Source of the DNA: Paenibacillus sp. HGH0039 | GTDB lineage: Bacteria > Bacillota > Bacilli > Paenibacillales > NBRC-103111 | Direction of reading: 5' to 3' | Assembly (NCBI RefSeq): GCF_000411255.1 | Contig: NZ_KE150413.1 | Location: forward strand, 1,032,999-1,096,998 | DNA length: 64,000 nt | Shown here: positions 42,859 through 51,937 of the stretch, piece by piece | Layout: every line of letters begins with the position of its first letter | Position numbering within the stretch: position 1 is the stretch's first letter | Notes under the pieces: model-generated | What the model was told of the DNA's origin: nothing | The model's database searches: none | The model's input: only the letters and a program-made list of their open reading frames with translations | Made by a program: the position numbers and the translations under genes

Positions 42859-43656
42859 GTGGAAGACATCCTGCGCGCAGCGAAGAAGGTGGCCATCCAA
42901 GCCGCTTTACAAGCCGGGCAAGAAGCGAAGAACCGGTTTGAGAATATTAACAGCATTCTGGAAAAGGACGATTTCGGCGACGTCGTGACGGAAGTGGATC
43001 ACCTCGCGGAGGAAATTATTTTGACCCACATCGCGAAAAGCTTTCCCGATCACTGCGTGGACAGCGAAGAGATCGGGCACAACGGCAGGCAGAGCGACTG
43101 GATGTGGATCGTGGACCCGCTAGACGGGACGAACAATTACGCGATAGGTCTTCCGCTTTTCGCCACGTCTATCACGCTGATGCACCAGGGAAATCCCGTG
43201 CTGGCCGTAATTTACGAACCGATGGTGGACAGGCTGTTCCTCAGCGCGGCGGACAAAGGGGCCTTCTGCAACAATATCCGCATTCAGACCAAACCTTGCC
43301 CGTCCATTCAACGCGGCACGATCGGCTGGATACAAGGGCACAAGGTCCAGAACGAGGCGCGTGCCGTTAAGCTCCGCCATCATCTGGACGTCCGGTTCAA
43401 GCGGATGATGAGGGTGTGGGCGCCGACTCTCCAGTGGTGCATGCTCGCCAAGGGAGACCTGGACGGCATCGTTCTCTACAACTCGGAGGGGACCGATCTG
43501 TATTCGGGCATCCTGATGGTACAGGAGGCGGGCGGACTCGTCATGGATTATGAAGGCAAGCCGTTCAGAGGAATGAGCCCGGAGCCTTACCTCATTGCCT
43601 GCCACCCGGCGCATAAGGAGCATTTTTTGAAAACGGTGGCCGAAGGGCTGGGCTGA
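42859..43656 (+). CDS. Inositol monophosphatase family protein
   Basis: A 265-residue Mg-dependent phosphatase. Family motifs are in order: DVVTEVDHLAEE, SEEIG, WIVDPLDGTNNYAIGLPLF (metal-binding Asp pair), and the second motif region with LYSGILMVQEAGG where the family has W-D-xx-AG. The last motif lacks the usual W-D, so activity may differ. It may dephosphorylate inositol phosphate, PAP or a sugar phosphate. The GTG start follows GGGGGAGAAGG. Confidence 0.88.
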   Translation: MEDILRAAKKVAIQAALQAGQEAKNRFENINSILEKDDFGDVVTEVDHLAEEIILTHIAKSFPDHCVDSEEIGHNGRQSDWMWIVDPLDGTNNYAIGLPLFATSITLMHQGNPVLAVIYEPMVDRLFLSAADKGAFCNNIRIQTKPCPSIQRGTIGWIQGHKVQNEARAVKLRHHLDVRFKRMMRVWAPTLQWCMLAKGDLDGIVLYNSEGTDLYSGILMVQEAGGLVMDYEGKPFRGMSPEPYLIACHPAHKEHFLKTVAEGLG

Positions 43657-43732
43657 TCGGTTCAAGCACCCGCTGCCGGCGATCCTGCTCGTACACGATT
43701 TTCCCCAAAAACCTAACGAAGGCGGGCTGCAG

Positions 43733-44590
43733 ATGAAGCATAAAATCACGATGGTAACCGGGGCCAATTCCGGTATGGGTCTCGCCACAACGATTGCGTT
43801 GGCCCTGCAGGGGGCGAAGGTCGTTATGGTATGCCGCAGCGAAAAGCGGGGGCAGAGCGCTCTCCGGGAGGCGATAGCTGCCAGCGGCTCCGGAGACATC
43901 GAGCTGATGCAGTGCGACCTCGGTTCGCTCCGGAGCATCCGGTCTTTTGCCGCGGATTTCAAGAGCCGCTACGATCATCTGGACGTGCTGATCAACAATG
44001 CCGGCGTCGTATCGCTCAAGAGAGAGACCACTTCCGACGGATTCGAAGTTATGATGGGCGTCAACCATCTGGGCCATTTTCTGCTGACGAATCTGCTGCT
44101 GGGGCCGTTGAAGCGGGCGGAGCAGGGCCGGATCGTCGTCGTCTCCTCCGGTGCGCATAAAATCGGCAAAATCCGCTGGGAAGACCCGTATCTGACGAAA
44201 GGGTATACGGTATGGACCGGATACGCGCAGTCCAAGCTGGCGAACATTTTGTTCGCCAAGGAGCTCGCCGCCCGGCTGAAAGGCACCGCCGTTACGGTGA
44301 ACGCCCTGCACCCGGGAGCCGTCGGCACCCAGATCGGCGTGGACCGGAATACGGGCTTCGGCAAATCGGTGCTCGCTATGCTGCGGCCGTTCTTCCTGAC
44401 ACCCGCCCAGGGGGCGGAAACGGCGGTTTATCTGGCTGCCAGCGATAACGTGTCGTGCGCCACGGGCGAATATTTTTACCGGAAGAAGATTGCGCCGGTG
44501 TCCGCACGGGCTAAAGACAAGGAGCTTGCCGCGAAGTTCTGGGATTGGAGCGTGCGGGAAGTGGGACTGCGGCCTTCGGAAACGGAGTGA
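43733..44590 (+). CDS. Short-chain dehydrogenase/reductase
   Basis: A 285-residue Rossmann-fold oxidoreductase. TGANSGMG (about 8-15) binds the cofactor, and INNAGVVS, VVSSGAHK and Y-A-Q-S-K (YAQSKLANI) give the catalytic Ser-Tyr-Lys. An Arg (VCRSEKR) after the second strand suggests NADP(H). It is most like retinol-dehydrogenase-type SDRs (LHPGAVGTQI). GCGGGCTGCAG precedes the ATG and the ribosome-binding site is weak. The substrate is unknown. Confidence 0.9.
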   Translation: MKHKITMVTGANSGMGLATTIALALQGAKVVMVCRSEKRGQSALREAIAASGSGDIELMQCDLGSLRSIRSFAADFKSRYDHLDVLINNAGVVSLKRETTSDGFEVMMGVNHLGHFLLTNLLLGPLKRAEQGRIVVVSSGAHKIGKIRWEDPYLTKGYTVWTGYAQSKLANILFAKELAARLKGTAVTVNALHPGAVGTQIGVDRNTGFGKSVLAMLRPFFLTPAQGAETAVYLAASDNVSCATGEYFYRKKIAPVSARAKDKELAAKFWDWSVREVGLRPSETE

Positions 44591-44668
44591 CGCGGGCGGA
44601 TACGGATTAATCGGGATAAAAGCAAGTCAGCGGCGGTAATGAGATAGACGGGTCCTATTCAATAGAAC

Positions 44669-44718
44669 CGGCTTGATAAAGCGGCCAGGAGCGGATGCTT
44701 CCGGAGCCGTTTTTTTGC
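44669..44718 (+). terminator. Terminator after the SDR gene
   Basis: CGGCT pairs with AGCCG around an inner CGGA/TCCG stem, followed by TTTTTTTG. Confidence 0.6.
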
Positions 44719-44806
44719 GTGGACGAAAGCCGAAGCCGGGTGCCGTCTTCCGGATTTGCTAGATTAGAATTCATTTTTGCACAAAGGAGCCTCCACGAAT
44801 TGAACT

Positions 44807-44835
44807 GTCTTTCGTTTATTGTCCATGGGTATAAT
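44807..44835 (+). promoter_or_regulatory. Candidate promoter of the PTS operon regulator
   Basis: A consensus TATAAT (44830-44835) preceded by GGG lies about 50 bases before the start. The -35 region (GTCTTT at 17 bases) is poor, so activation by a regulator is likely. A TTGAAC lies 24 bases upstream of the -10, too far for direct use. Confidence 0.35.
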
Positions 44836-44882
44836 CAAATCGAACAAAGAACCACACTAAACGGCAAAGGAGGTGATGCCGT

Positions 44883-47006
44883 ATTCTGGACGAACGCAGT
44901 ACCCGGATTTTGACGCTGCTGCAGCAGGCAGCCGATTATGTATCTCTGGAAGAACTGATGCAGAAGCTCGGCATCTCCAGACGAACCGTTTATTACGATA
45001 TGGAAAAAATCAACGACTGGCTGAAAACGATTCATCTTCCGCCGGTCGAATATGTCCGGGCGGCCGGCTATTATTTGCCGGATGAAAGCCGCAAGGGCAT
45101 TCCGCAGCTGGCCGGACAGCTTCCGGTCCAGCAGTACTACTTGTCTCCGCGGGAGCGGCTGGCCTGGCTGGCCGTCCATCTGTTATCGCCGGCGGATGGA
45201 TCGCTTTTCGTCCATCACTTGACGGATCTCCTGCAAGTCAGCCGGGGAACCGTGCTGAAGGATTTGAACATCGTCCGGCCGGAACTGGAATCCCTGAAGC
45301 TTAAGGTCGCTTACGACCGCAAGCAGGGCTACCGGGTCCGGGGGGAAGAGAGCGACAAGCGGAAGGCGCTCACGTACTACTTCGGGCAGATCTTCGGAAG
45401 CGTGGGCTGGGAGCAGGCGCTCAGCCGGAGCGAAGACCCGGGCAGTCTTGACCCGGTGCTGGACCTATTCCCTCCGATGAAGCCGGATCACCTGAAGCGG
45501 GTTTACCGGCTCATCGCCGACAGCGAACGCACACTCGGCGTGGAATTAACGGACGAGATGGTGTTTAACCTGACCACTCGCTTCCTGCTCTATACACGCC
45601 GAATCCAGAACAAGCAGCTCATCTCGATCGACGAAGATGAGTGGAGCGTGCTCGGGCGCATGCCGGAATACGAGGCCGCCGCCCGCATTGCGGAGGGTCT
45701 CGGCGATCTGTTCGACGCCGCCGTACCGGACGAGGAAATCGCGTATTTTACGATGCACCTGCTCGGGGCGCGCGTCAACCGGATGGAGCAGCTGACCGGC
45801 TCCGAGGAAGTGATCGACAAGCTCCGCGATGCGGCCAGGGAAATGACCGACGCCTTCCAGCGTCACGCCTGCGTGTTTCTGCCGAACCGGGAAGCGATGG
45901 AGGAGAATCTGCTCGTTCATCTGAAGCCGGCGTATTACCGGATCCTGTATGGGCTGGAGCTCGATAACCCGCTCCTCGGCAACATCCGCTCCAAGTACGG
46001 AGAAGTGTTCGAGCTGACGCGGCGCTCCGCGGCACCGTTCGAGGAGCTTGTCGGACGCAGGCTCGACGATGACGAGATCGGCTACCTCGCCATGCATTTC
46101 GGCGGCTGGCTGCGGAGGGAGAACACGGAGCCGGTACAGAGGCGCCAGGCCGCCATCGTCTGCGTCAACGGCATTTCCGCTTCGCGGATGCTGAAGTCCC
46201 AGCTCGAAGATTTGTTTTCGGCGGTGGACATTACGGCCATTCTCTCGCTGAGGGATTACGAAGCGTTTGAAGAGGAAAGCGTCGATTTTATTTTCTCGAC
46301 GGTCCCGCTTCCGGACAGCAGCGTCCCCGTGTTCGTCGTGAATCCGATCCTCAGCGACAAGGACAAGGAGCATCTGCTGAACCAGATCAACACGGTCGTC
46401 GGCCGCAAGTCCCGGGCCCAGGCCAGCTCGGTTCAGGCTCTGCTCGACATTGTCCGCAAATACGCGAAGGTGACGGATGAAGCGGGGCTCGCGGAGGAAC
46501 TGAACCGCTACATGTCCGTGGGGAAAACGTGGCTGAGCGAAGCCCGCAAGCCGTCGCTGGCCGACCTGCTCACCGGACCGATGGTCCGGGTGGAGGAGGA
46601 GGCCGCCGACTGGCGCTCCGCCATCCGCGAGGCGGCCCTGCCTCTTCTCGAGGACGGGCGCATCGAAGAGGCCTACATCGGGGCGATGATCGCCAAAGTG
46701 GAGGCGCTGGGCCCCTACATCGTCGTGGCTCCGGGCATCGCCATCGCGCACGGCAAGCCGCAGGAGGGAGTAAAGCGGCTGGGAATCAGCCTGCTGCGGC
46801 TTGCGAAGCCCGTAGCCTTCTCCGAAGAAACCCGCTATCAAGTACAGGTGATCCTGGTGCTGGCGGCGATCGACGGAGAATCGCATCTCAAAGCGTTGTC
46901 GGAGCTGACGCTCCTGCTCAGAGAACAAGATAGCCTGACCCGGCTGAAGGACGCCGGGACCAAAGAACAGATATTACAGCAGATAAAAGAAGGTCCCCGC
47001 AGTTAG
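44883..47006 (+). CDS. PRD-type PTS regulator (HTH-PRD-IIB-like-IIA)
   Basis: A protein of about 707 residues. In order: HTH_11 (about 5-60, ILTLLQQAADYVSLEELMQKLGISRRTVYYD), Mga-type HTH (about 80-150, LLQVSRGTVLKDLNIV), two PRD domains (about 190-390), a IIB-like domain (about 410-490, IVCVNGISASRM) and a C-terminal EIIA (about 560-705) with the active-site His near 623 (IAIAHGKP). It is of the MtlR/LicR class and controls the operon downstream according to PTS phosphorylation. No ATG/GTG/TTG follows the AAAGGAGGTGAT; ATT at 44883 or CTG at 44886 must be the start, since the next TTG (44910) would cut the first HTH helix. Confidence 0.88.
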   Translation: MLDERSTRILTLLQQAADYVSLEELMQKLGISRRTVYYDMEKINDWLKTIHLPPVEYVRAAGYYLPDESRKGIPQLAGQLPVQQYYLSPRERLAWLAVHLLSPADGSLFVHHLTDLLQVSRGTVLKDLNIVRPELESLKLKVAYDRKQGYRVRGEESDKRKALTYYFGQIFGSVGWEQALSRSEDPGSLDPVLDLFPPMKPDHLKRVYRLIADSERTLGVELTDEMVFNLTTRFLLYTRRIQNKQLISIDEDEWSVLGRMPEYEAAARIAEGLGDLFDAAVPDEEIAYFTMHLLGARVNRMEQLTGSEEVIDKLRDAAREMTDAFQRHACVFLPNREAMEENLLVHLKPAYYRILYGLELDNPLLGNIRSKYGEVFELTRRSAAPFEELVGRRLDDDEIGYLAMHFGGWLRRENTEPVQRRQAAIVCVNGISASRMLKSQLEDLFSAVDITAILSLRDYEAFEEESVDFIFSTVPLPDSSVPVFVVNPILSDKDKEHLLNQINTVVGRKSRAQASSVQALLDIVRKYAKVTDEAGLAEELNRYMSVGKTWLSEARKPSLADLLTGPMVRVEEEAADWRSAIREAALPLLEDGRIEEAYIGAMIAKVEALGPYIVVAPGIAIAHGKPQEGVKRLGISLLRLAKPVAFSEETRYQVQVILVLAAIDGESHLKALSELTLLLREQDSLTRLKDAGTKEQILQQIKEGPRS

Positions 47007-47032
47007 ATTACCGGATTTGGGAGAGATGAGAG

Positions 47033-47476
47033 ATGAAATTTTTAGAACCGTCACTGATTGCACTGGATGTCGAAGCCGAGACGGCGGAAGAAGCGATCCG
47101 CCTGGCGGGAGGACTGCTGGCGGACGCGGGAGCCGCGGAAGCGCGCTACGCCGAAGCCATGGTAGAATCCTACCGGGACAAAGGCCCGTACTTCGTCCTG
47201 GCGCCTCATATCGCTCTGCCGCACGCCCGTGCGGAAGACGGAGTGAAAGAAGCGTCCGTCTCGCTGCTCCGGCTGAAGAAACCGGTCGAATTCGGCCACG
47301 CGGCCAACGATCCCGTTCAGCTCGTATTCGCACTGGGCGGGTCCACCAGCTCCGAGCATATCACCATGCTGCGCAAGCTGACGATTTTGCTAAGCAACCC
47401 GGACAACGTGGAAGCGTTCAAGCAGGCAGCCGATGTAGATACTATTCAACAACTTATTAGGGGGAACGAACAATGA
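47033..47476 (+). CDS. PTS EIIA (fructose/mannitol-type)
   Basis: A 147-residue phosphocarrier with the conserved PHIALPHARAEDGVKEASVSLL; H64 is the phosphorylation site. It takes phosphate from HPr and passes it to the EIIB encoded next. Its stop overlaps the EIIB start (ATGA). It is related to the IIA domain at the C-terminus of the upstream regulator. Confidence 0.93.
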   Translation: MKFLEPSLIALDVEAETAEEAIRLAGGLLADAGAAEARYAEAMVESYRDKGPYFVLAPHIALPHARAEDGVKEASVSLLRLKKPVEFGHAANDPVQLVFALGGSTSSEHITMLRKLTILLSNPDNVEAFKQAADVDTIQQLIRGNEQ

Positions 47477-47736
47477 AAATTTTATGCGTATGCGGTCTTG
47501 GACAAGGAACCAGCCTGATTTTGAGAATGAACGTGGAAAACGTGCTGAGCGGCTTGGGTGTAAGCGCCGATGTGGAGCATACCGACGTATCCACGGCATC
47601 CGGCACGGCGGCGGAGTACATCATTACGAGCAATGAACTGGCACAGAGCCTGCAAGGGCACGCGGCCAAAATCGTGATCGTCAATAACTATTTTGACAAT
47701 GACGAAATCAAACAAAAACTGGAAGAAGTGCTGTAA
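47473..47736 (+). CDS. PTS EIIB (ascorbate/Sgc type)
   Basis: An 87-residue protein with the active-site loop ILCVCGLGQGTSLI; C7 is the likely phosphorylated cysteine. The layout matches lactose/ascorbate-type IIB proteins. It overlaps the IIA gene and is 20 bases from IIC. It transfers phosphate to the sugar as it passes through IIC. Confidence 0.92.
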   Translation: MKILCVCGLGQGTSLILRMNVENVLSGLGVSADVEHTDVSTASGTAAEYIITSNELAQSLQGHAAKIVIVNNYFDNDEIKQKLEEVL

Positions 47737-47756
47737 CCCATTAAGGAGGGGTCTTT

Positions 47757-49052
47757 ATGGACATGCTTTTTTGGATCGCCACCAATATTTTCGGAACACC
47801 GGCCATTCTGCTCGGGTTCATCGTTCTGGTCGGACTTCTGCTCCAGAAGAAGTCGACTAGCCAGCTCGTAAGCGGTACCTTTAAAGCTATTATCGGTTTC
47901 CTTGTAATCGGCGCCGGTTCCGACGTCATCGTCAAAGCGCTGAATGTCTTCGAGCCGATGTGGAAAGAGGTCTTCGGACTGGAGGCCGGCTCGCTCGGTA
48001 CGTTTATGGGGCAGGAAGCGTTTAACGGCAAATACGGAAGCGCCGTCACGCTGGCGATGCTCGTCGGCTTCCTGATCAACGTCGCGCTGGCCCGTTTTAC
48101 CCGGTTTAAATTCATTTACCTGACCGGTCACATGATGTTCTGGACTTCAACGATCTTCGCGGGCGTGATCGTGCATGCCTCAAGCGGTATCGCCATTTGG
48201 AAGCTTGTGCTGATGATTGCCGTCGTACTCGGTCTGTACTGGACCTTCCAGCCGGCTCTCGTTCAGCCGTTCCTGCGCAAAGTAACGGGCAACGATAACA
48301 TTGCCCTCGGTCACACGTCCGCCTCAGTTGCCCTGCTGGCAGCCCTGTTCGGTAAACTATTCGGCAACAAAAACAACGACTCGGAGAAAATCAAAGTGCC
48401 GAAAGGCTTCGAATTCCTTCGTGATTCCAACGTCATTACAGCGCTCAGCATGGGGATTCTGTTCCTGATCGGGGCCATTATCCTTTCGACGAAAGGAACG
48501 CCTGCCGCCGCCGAACTGATGGCGAAATCGGGCGATCAGAACTTTATTATCTATTCGATTATTCAATCGTTTACGTTCGCGGGCGGTATCGCCATCGTTC
48601 TGATGGGGGTCCGGATGTTTGTCGGCGAACTGGTTCCGGCTTTCAACGGGATCGCTACAAAACTCGTACCCGGAGCCAAGCCGGCACTGGACGCGCCGGT
48701 TGTGTATCCGTACGCGCCGAATGCGGTCGTACTCGGCTTCCTGGGAGCTTTCGCGGGCGCCATTATCTGGCTGCTTGTGCTCGGTAACACCGTTTCCTAC
48801 ATCTTCGTTCCGACGATGATCGTCTTGTTCTTCCACGGGGCTACGGCCGGCGTATTCGGGAACTCGACGGGCGGTGTCCGCGGGGCTGTGATCGGCGGAT
48901 TCATCACGGCCACGATCGTAGCCTGGGGACAATTCCTCATGGTCCGCTTCTTCATCGCTTCGACGGTGCCGGATACGGCCATGTGGGCAGCCGACTCCGA
49001 TATGTTCATTATCGGTCCGATTCTGCACTTCCTGGCTAAACTGTTCTTCTAA
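47757..49052 (+). CDS. PTS EIIC (UlaA/SgcC family)
   Basis: A 431-residue membrane permease with about 11-12 hydrophobic segments. It has the UlaA-like start (FWIATNIFGTPAILLGFIVLVGLLLQKKS), LARFTRFKFIYLTGHMMFW, and the central GVRMFVGELVPAFNGIATKLVPGAKPALDAPVVYPYAPNAVVLGF. The family carries L-ascorbate and other sugar acids with phosphorylation at entry. AAGGAGGGG precedes the ATG. Since the lactonase is next, the substrate is probably a lactone or aldonic acid. Confidence 0.93.
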   Translation: MDMLFWIATNIFGTPAILLGFIVLVGLLLQKKSTSQLVSGTFKAIIGFLVIGAGSDVIVKALNVFEPMWKEVFGLEAGSLGTFMGQEAFNGKYGSAVTLAMLVGFLINVALARFTRFKFIYLTGHMMFWTSTIFAGVIVHASSGIAIWKLVLMIAVVLGLYWTFQPALVQPFLRKVTGNDNIALGHTSASVALLAALFGKLFGNKNNDSEKIKVPKGFEFLRDSNVITALSMGILFLIGAIILSTKGTPAAAELMAKSGDQNFIIYSIIQSFTFAGGIAIVLMGVRMFVGELVPAFNGIATKLVPGAKPALDAPVVYPYAPNAVVLGFLGAFAGAIIWLLVLGNTVSYIFVPTMIVLFFHGATAGVFGNSTGGVRGAVIGGFITATIVAWGQFLMVRFFIASTVPDTAMWAADSDMFIIGPILHFLAKLFF

Positions 49053-49062
49053 CAACGAATGA

Positions 49063-49122
49063 GCGGGCGAACGCCCGAGGGCAACAAGACGGTGACAGCG
49101 CTAAGCTCCGCCGTCTTCCTTT
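49063..49122 (+). other. Hairpins between EIIC and lactonase
   Basis: CGGGCGAACGCCCG at 49064-49077 folds on itself. AAGACGG (49088-49094) pairs with CCGTCTT (49112-49119 region), followed by CCTTTTCC. It probably sets relative expression of transporter and enzymes by partial termination or mRNA protection. Confidence 0.55.
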
Positions 49123-49152
49123 TCCGAATAAAGAGAGTGGAGGAGACACGTT

Positions 49153-50145
49153 ATGAGCTATATCCGTACCTTACATGGAGACATCGCCAAAGAGGATCTG
49201 GGCTTTACGTATTCCCACGAACATATTGTATGCCGTCCGGCCTTCTGGCAGGAACGGGGAGAGGACGATCTGCTGCTGGACGATAAAGAGAAATCCAAGC
49301 GGGACGTTCTTGATTTCAAAAAGCACGGCGGACGCGCGATCGTGGATGCGACGGCGGTCGATTACGGCCGGGACGTCCAGGCGGTACAGGAAATTGCCCT
49401 GGAAACGGGCATTAAGATCGTGGGCACGGCGGGCTTCAACAAAAGCTTCCTGTGGGATGCCAAAATCAAAGAAGAGCTGAAGCCGCTCACCGGCGATTAT
49501 GAAACCTATACCCAATGGATCGAAGCGAAAAGCATCAACGAGCTGGCCGATTTCGTCATCCGCGAGGTGGAGGAAGGGCTCGAAGGAACGCCTTTCAAAG
49601 CCGGCCAAGTCAAATTCGGGACGGGCTACAACCGCATTACGCCCCTGGAAGAGAAAACACTCCGCGCGGTAGCGCGCGCTCACCACGAGACGAAAGCTCC
49701 CGTGCACTCCCATACGGAAGTCGGCACCATGGCGCTGGAGCAGATCGAGCTCCTGAAAAGCGAGGGCGTGGACCTGTCGTACCTCAGCCTGGGCCATATG
49801 GACCGCAACCCGGACCCTTACTACCACGAGCAGATCGCGGCAACCGGCGCTTACATGAGCTTTGACGGAATCGGCAAAATCAAGTACGCCCCCGAAAGCA
49901 CGCGGATCGCGCTGATTCTCAATCTCGTAAGCAAGGGCTACGAGGATCAGATTCTGATCAGCGGAGATACCGCCCGCAAAACGTATTATAAGCATTACGA
50001 CCACGGTCTCGGTCTGGAGTACATCATTGCGAAGTGGGTGCCGCGCTTTGTGGACGAAGCGAACCGCAACGGGTTCGACGGGCAGAAGTTGATCGAGAAA
50101 TTTTTCGTGAAAAACCCGGCCAACTGCTTCTCATTCAAAAAGTAA
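49153..50145 (+). CDS. Phosphotriesterase-family lactonase
   Basis: A 330-residue metal-dependent hydrolase of the phosphotriesterase family. H-x-H is in GFTYSHEHIVC, the carboxylated-lysine position in AGQVKFGTGYN, the next His in VHSHTEVG and LSLGHMDRN, and a final Asp in ILISGDTARK. Characterised relatives in Firmicutes and mycoplasmas hydrolyse phosphorylated furanose lactones; being next to an ascorbate-type PTS supports the same activity. It would open the lactone ring of the imported phosphosugar. Confidence 0.88.
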   Translation: MSYIRTLHGDIAKEDLGFTYSHEHIVCRPAFWQERGEDDLLLDDKEKSKRDVLDFKKHGGRAIVDATAVDYGRDVQAVQEIALETGIKIVGTAGFNKSFLWDAKIKEELKPLTGDYETYTQWIEAKSINELADFVIREVEEGLEGTPFKAGQVKFGTGYNRITPLEEKTLRAVARAHHETKAPVHSHTEVGTMALEQIELLKSEGVDLSYLSLGHMDRNPDPYYHEQIAATGAYMSFDGIGKIKYAPESTRIALILNLVSKGYEDQILISGDTARKTYYKHYDHGLGLEYIIAKWVPRFVDEANRNGFDGQKLIEKFFVKNPANCFSFKK

Positions 50146-50158
50146 GGAGGCGCGCACG

Positions 50159-50917
50159 ATGAAATTCGAGCACGAAAACTCGTACGAGGTGCAGGATAAA
50201 ATCCGACAATTCCGGGCGGCGATACTGCCTATCGGAGCCGTGGAAGCGCACGGCCCCCACCTGCCGCTCGGCACCGATAATCTGCTTGCCGAACGGCTGG
50301 CGGATAAACTGGCGGCCCGCACGGACAGCTTCGTGCTTCCGGTCCTGCCTTACGGCCAGGTGTGGAGCCTGCGTAATTTTCCGGGAAGCATCAACGTCTC
50401 CAACGAGGCGCTGATCCGGCTGCTGGCCGATATCGGAGAGAGCCTGTACCAGCAGGGTTTCCATATTTTCACCATGGTCAACGGCCATTTGGGCAATGCG
50501 GTCGCGCTTAAGGAAGCCGCCAGAGTTTTATACGAACGGGTGCCGGAGCTGAAAGTGTTCTATTTCTTTTATCCGGGCACGAAAGAAATCACCGCTCAAG
50601 TGAGGGAGTCTTCGGCGGCTCACGGGACCTACATGCATGCCGACGAAATCGAGACTTCCTACATGCTTTATCTGGCCGGCGAGTACGTGGATATGAGCAA
50701 AGCGATAGACGGAGCGCCCCGCATATCAGCGGAAGCGGACTGCACGCCGACGCCATGGGAGGAAATCACGTCCTCCGCCGTTCTCGGCGACGCCACGCTG
50801 GCTACCCGGGAGAAGGGCGAGAAGATTATCGAACGCAGCCTGGACGTGATGGCCGAGATGCTTCTGCGGGCCAAGCAGGCGCTGGAAGACGGGGAACATC
50901 AGGATTCAACAGACTGA
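50159..50917 (+). CDS. Creatininase-family amidohydrolase
   Basis: A 252-residue protein of the creatininase family, with metal-binding motifs PIGAVEAHGPHLPLGTDN (Glu, His, Asp), TMVNGHLGN (His) and HADEIETSYM (Glu). The family hydrolyses cyclic or linear amides (creatinine, formamides). It starts 13 bases after the lactonase with AAGGAGGCG. In this operon its substrate is unknown; an N-acyl or lactam derivative of the sugar is one idea. Confidence 0.88.
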   Translation: MKFEHENSYEVQDKIRQFRAAILPIGAVEAHGPHLPLGTDNLLAERLADKLAARTDSFVLPVLPYGQVWSLRNFPGSINVSNEALIRLLADIGESLYQQGFHIFTMVNGHLGNAVALKEAARVLYERVPELKVFYFFYPGTKEITAQVRESSAAHGTYMHADEIETSYMLYLAGEYVDMSKAIDGAPRISAEADCTPTPWEEITSSAVLGDATLATREKGEKIIERSLDVMAEMLLRAKQALEDGEHQDSTD

Positions 50918-50933
50918 CAACGGGGTGAGAGCT

Positions 50934-51671
50934 ATGATGATGAATACGTATTTTGATGTGATCGGCGAGCTGCTGAACAAAGTTCGGACCGAACAGGCCG
51001 GACCGATTCGCGAAGCGGCCGAGAAAGTGGCGGCCTGCATTCAGGACGGCGGCATTATTCATTTGTTCGGCTGCGGCCATTCGCATATTTTGACCGAGGA
51101 AGTATTCTACCGGGCAGGCGGGCTTGTCCCGATTCGTCCGATCTTCGTCGAGAAACTGATGCTGCACGAAGGCGCGGTACGCTCGTCGGAGCTGGAGAGA
51201 CAGAACAATCTGGCGGTCGATTTCATGAAGGAGCAGGATATCCGCAAGGACGAAGTCGTATTTGTCCTGTCCACTTCGGGCCGCAATCCGGTTCCGGTCG
51301 ATGTCGCCCTGATGGCGAAGGAGAAAGGCGCCGTTACCGTCGGGATTACTTCCCTGGAGTATTCCATGAGCCAGCCGTCGCGGCATACCAGCGGCAAGCA
51401 TCTGGCCGAGGCGGTGGATCTCGTGATCGACAACTTCTCGGTCAAAGGAGACGCCGTGCTGAATCATCCGGGCTTGCAAGTCCCTTTCACACCGAGCTCG
51501 ACCGTGATCGGAGCTGCGATCCTGAACGCCGTTTTTGCCGAGTCCATTGAAATCATGATCGAAAACGGCTTTAACCCGCCGGTGTTCCTGAGCGGAAACA
51601 TCGACGGTTCCGACGCGCACAACCAGGCGCTGATCCAAACGTACAAAGAGCGGATCGCCCTGCTGGCTTAA
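50934..51671 (+). CDS. SIS-domain phosphosugar-binding protein (UPF0309-like)
   Basis: A 245-residue protein with one SIS domain: HLFGCGHSHILTEEVFYRAGG, VFVLSTSGRNPVPVDVAL, ITS, and the C-terminal helix with ESIEIMIENG. It resembles the COG4821/UPF0309 group, found near PTS and lactonase genes. A phosphosugar isomerase or deaminase-like role is likely. ATG codons at 50934, 50937 and 50940 follow GGGGTGAG; the exact one is open. After the stop, 51672-51937 shows no gene. Confidence 0.88.
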   Translation: MMMNTYFDVIGELLNKVRTEQAGPIREAAEKVAACIQDGGIIHLFGCGHSHILTEEVFYRAGGLVPIRPIFVEKLMLHEGAVRSSELERQNNLAVDFMKEQDIRKDEVVFVLSTSGRNPVPVDVALMAKEKGAVTVGITSLEYSMSQPSRHTSGKHLAEAVDLVIDNFSVKGDAVLNHPGLQVPFTPSSTVIGAAILNAVFAESIEIMIENGFNPPVFLSGNIDGSDAHNQALIQTYKERIALLA

Positions 51672-51937
51672 CGCTTAACCTGCCTTAACAGAGAAAAACA
51701 ACCGCAAATCAAACAGAAGGTTGTATCCGGCTCAGATCCGGCAAATGTGTGGAGTAATAGAGAGATAAGCAGACCAAAGAACGGAATTTGTACAATCAAC
51801 CCCAAAAAAACGTTAACCGGGAACAATCGCCGAAAGACGACTTGCAAAACTTAAGCGGATAGCTGTCGGGAGAAACCATACATCCCTATCCTTTTTTGCG
51901 GTCTTGATCCGGCGGTGAACGGGTGAGGAGGAACGAC

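Noticed and set aside
44876-45085. ATG-started frame at the regulator's ribosome-binding site
   Set aside because: Start lies almost on the ribosome-binding site and the 69-codon product has no recognisable feature; the other frame carries the HTH.
45546-46928. Long minus-strand open frame opposite the PTS regulator
   Set aside because: Antisense shadow caused by GC-rich codons; Arg/His/Gln-rich with no family motif.
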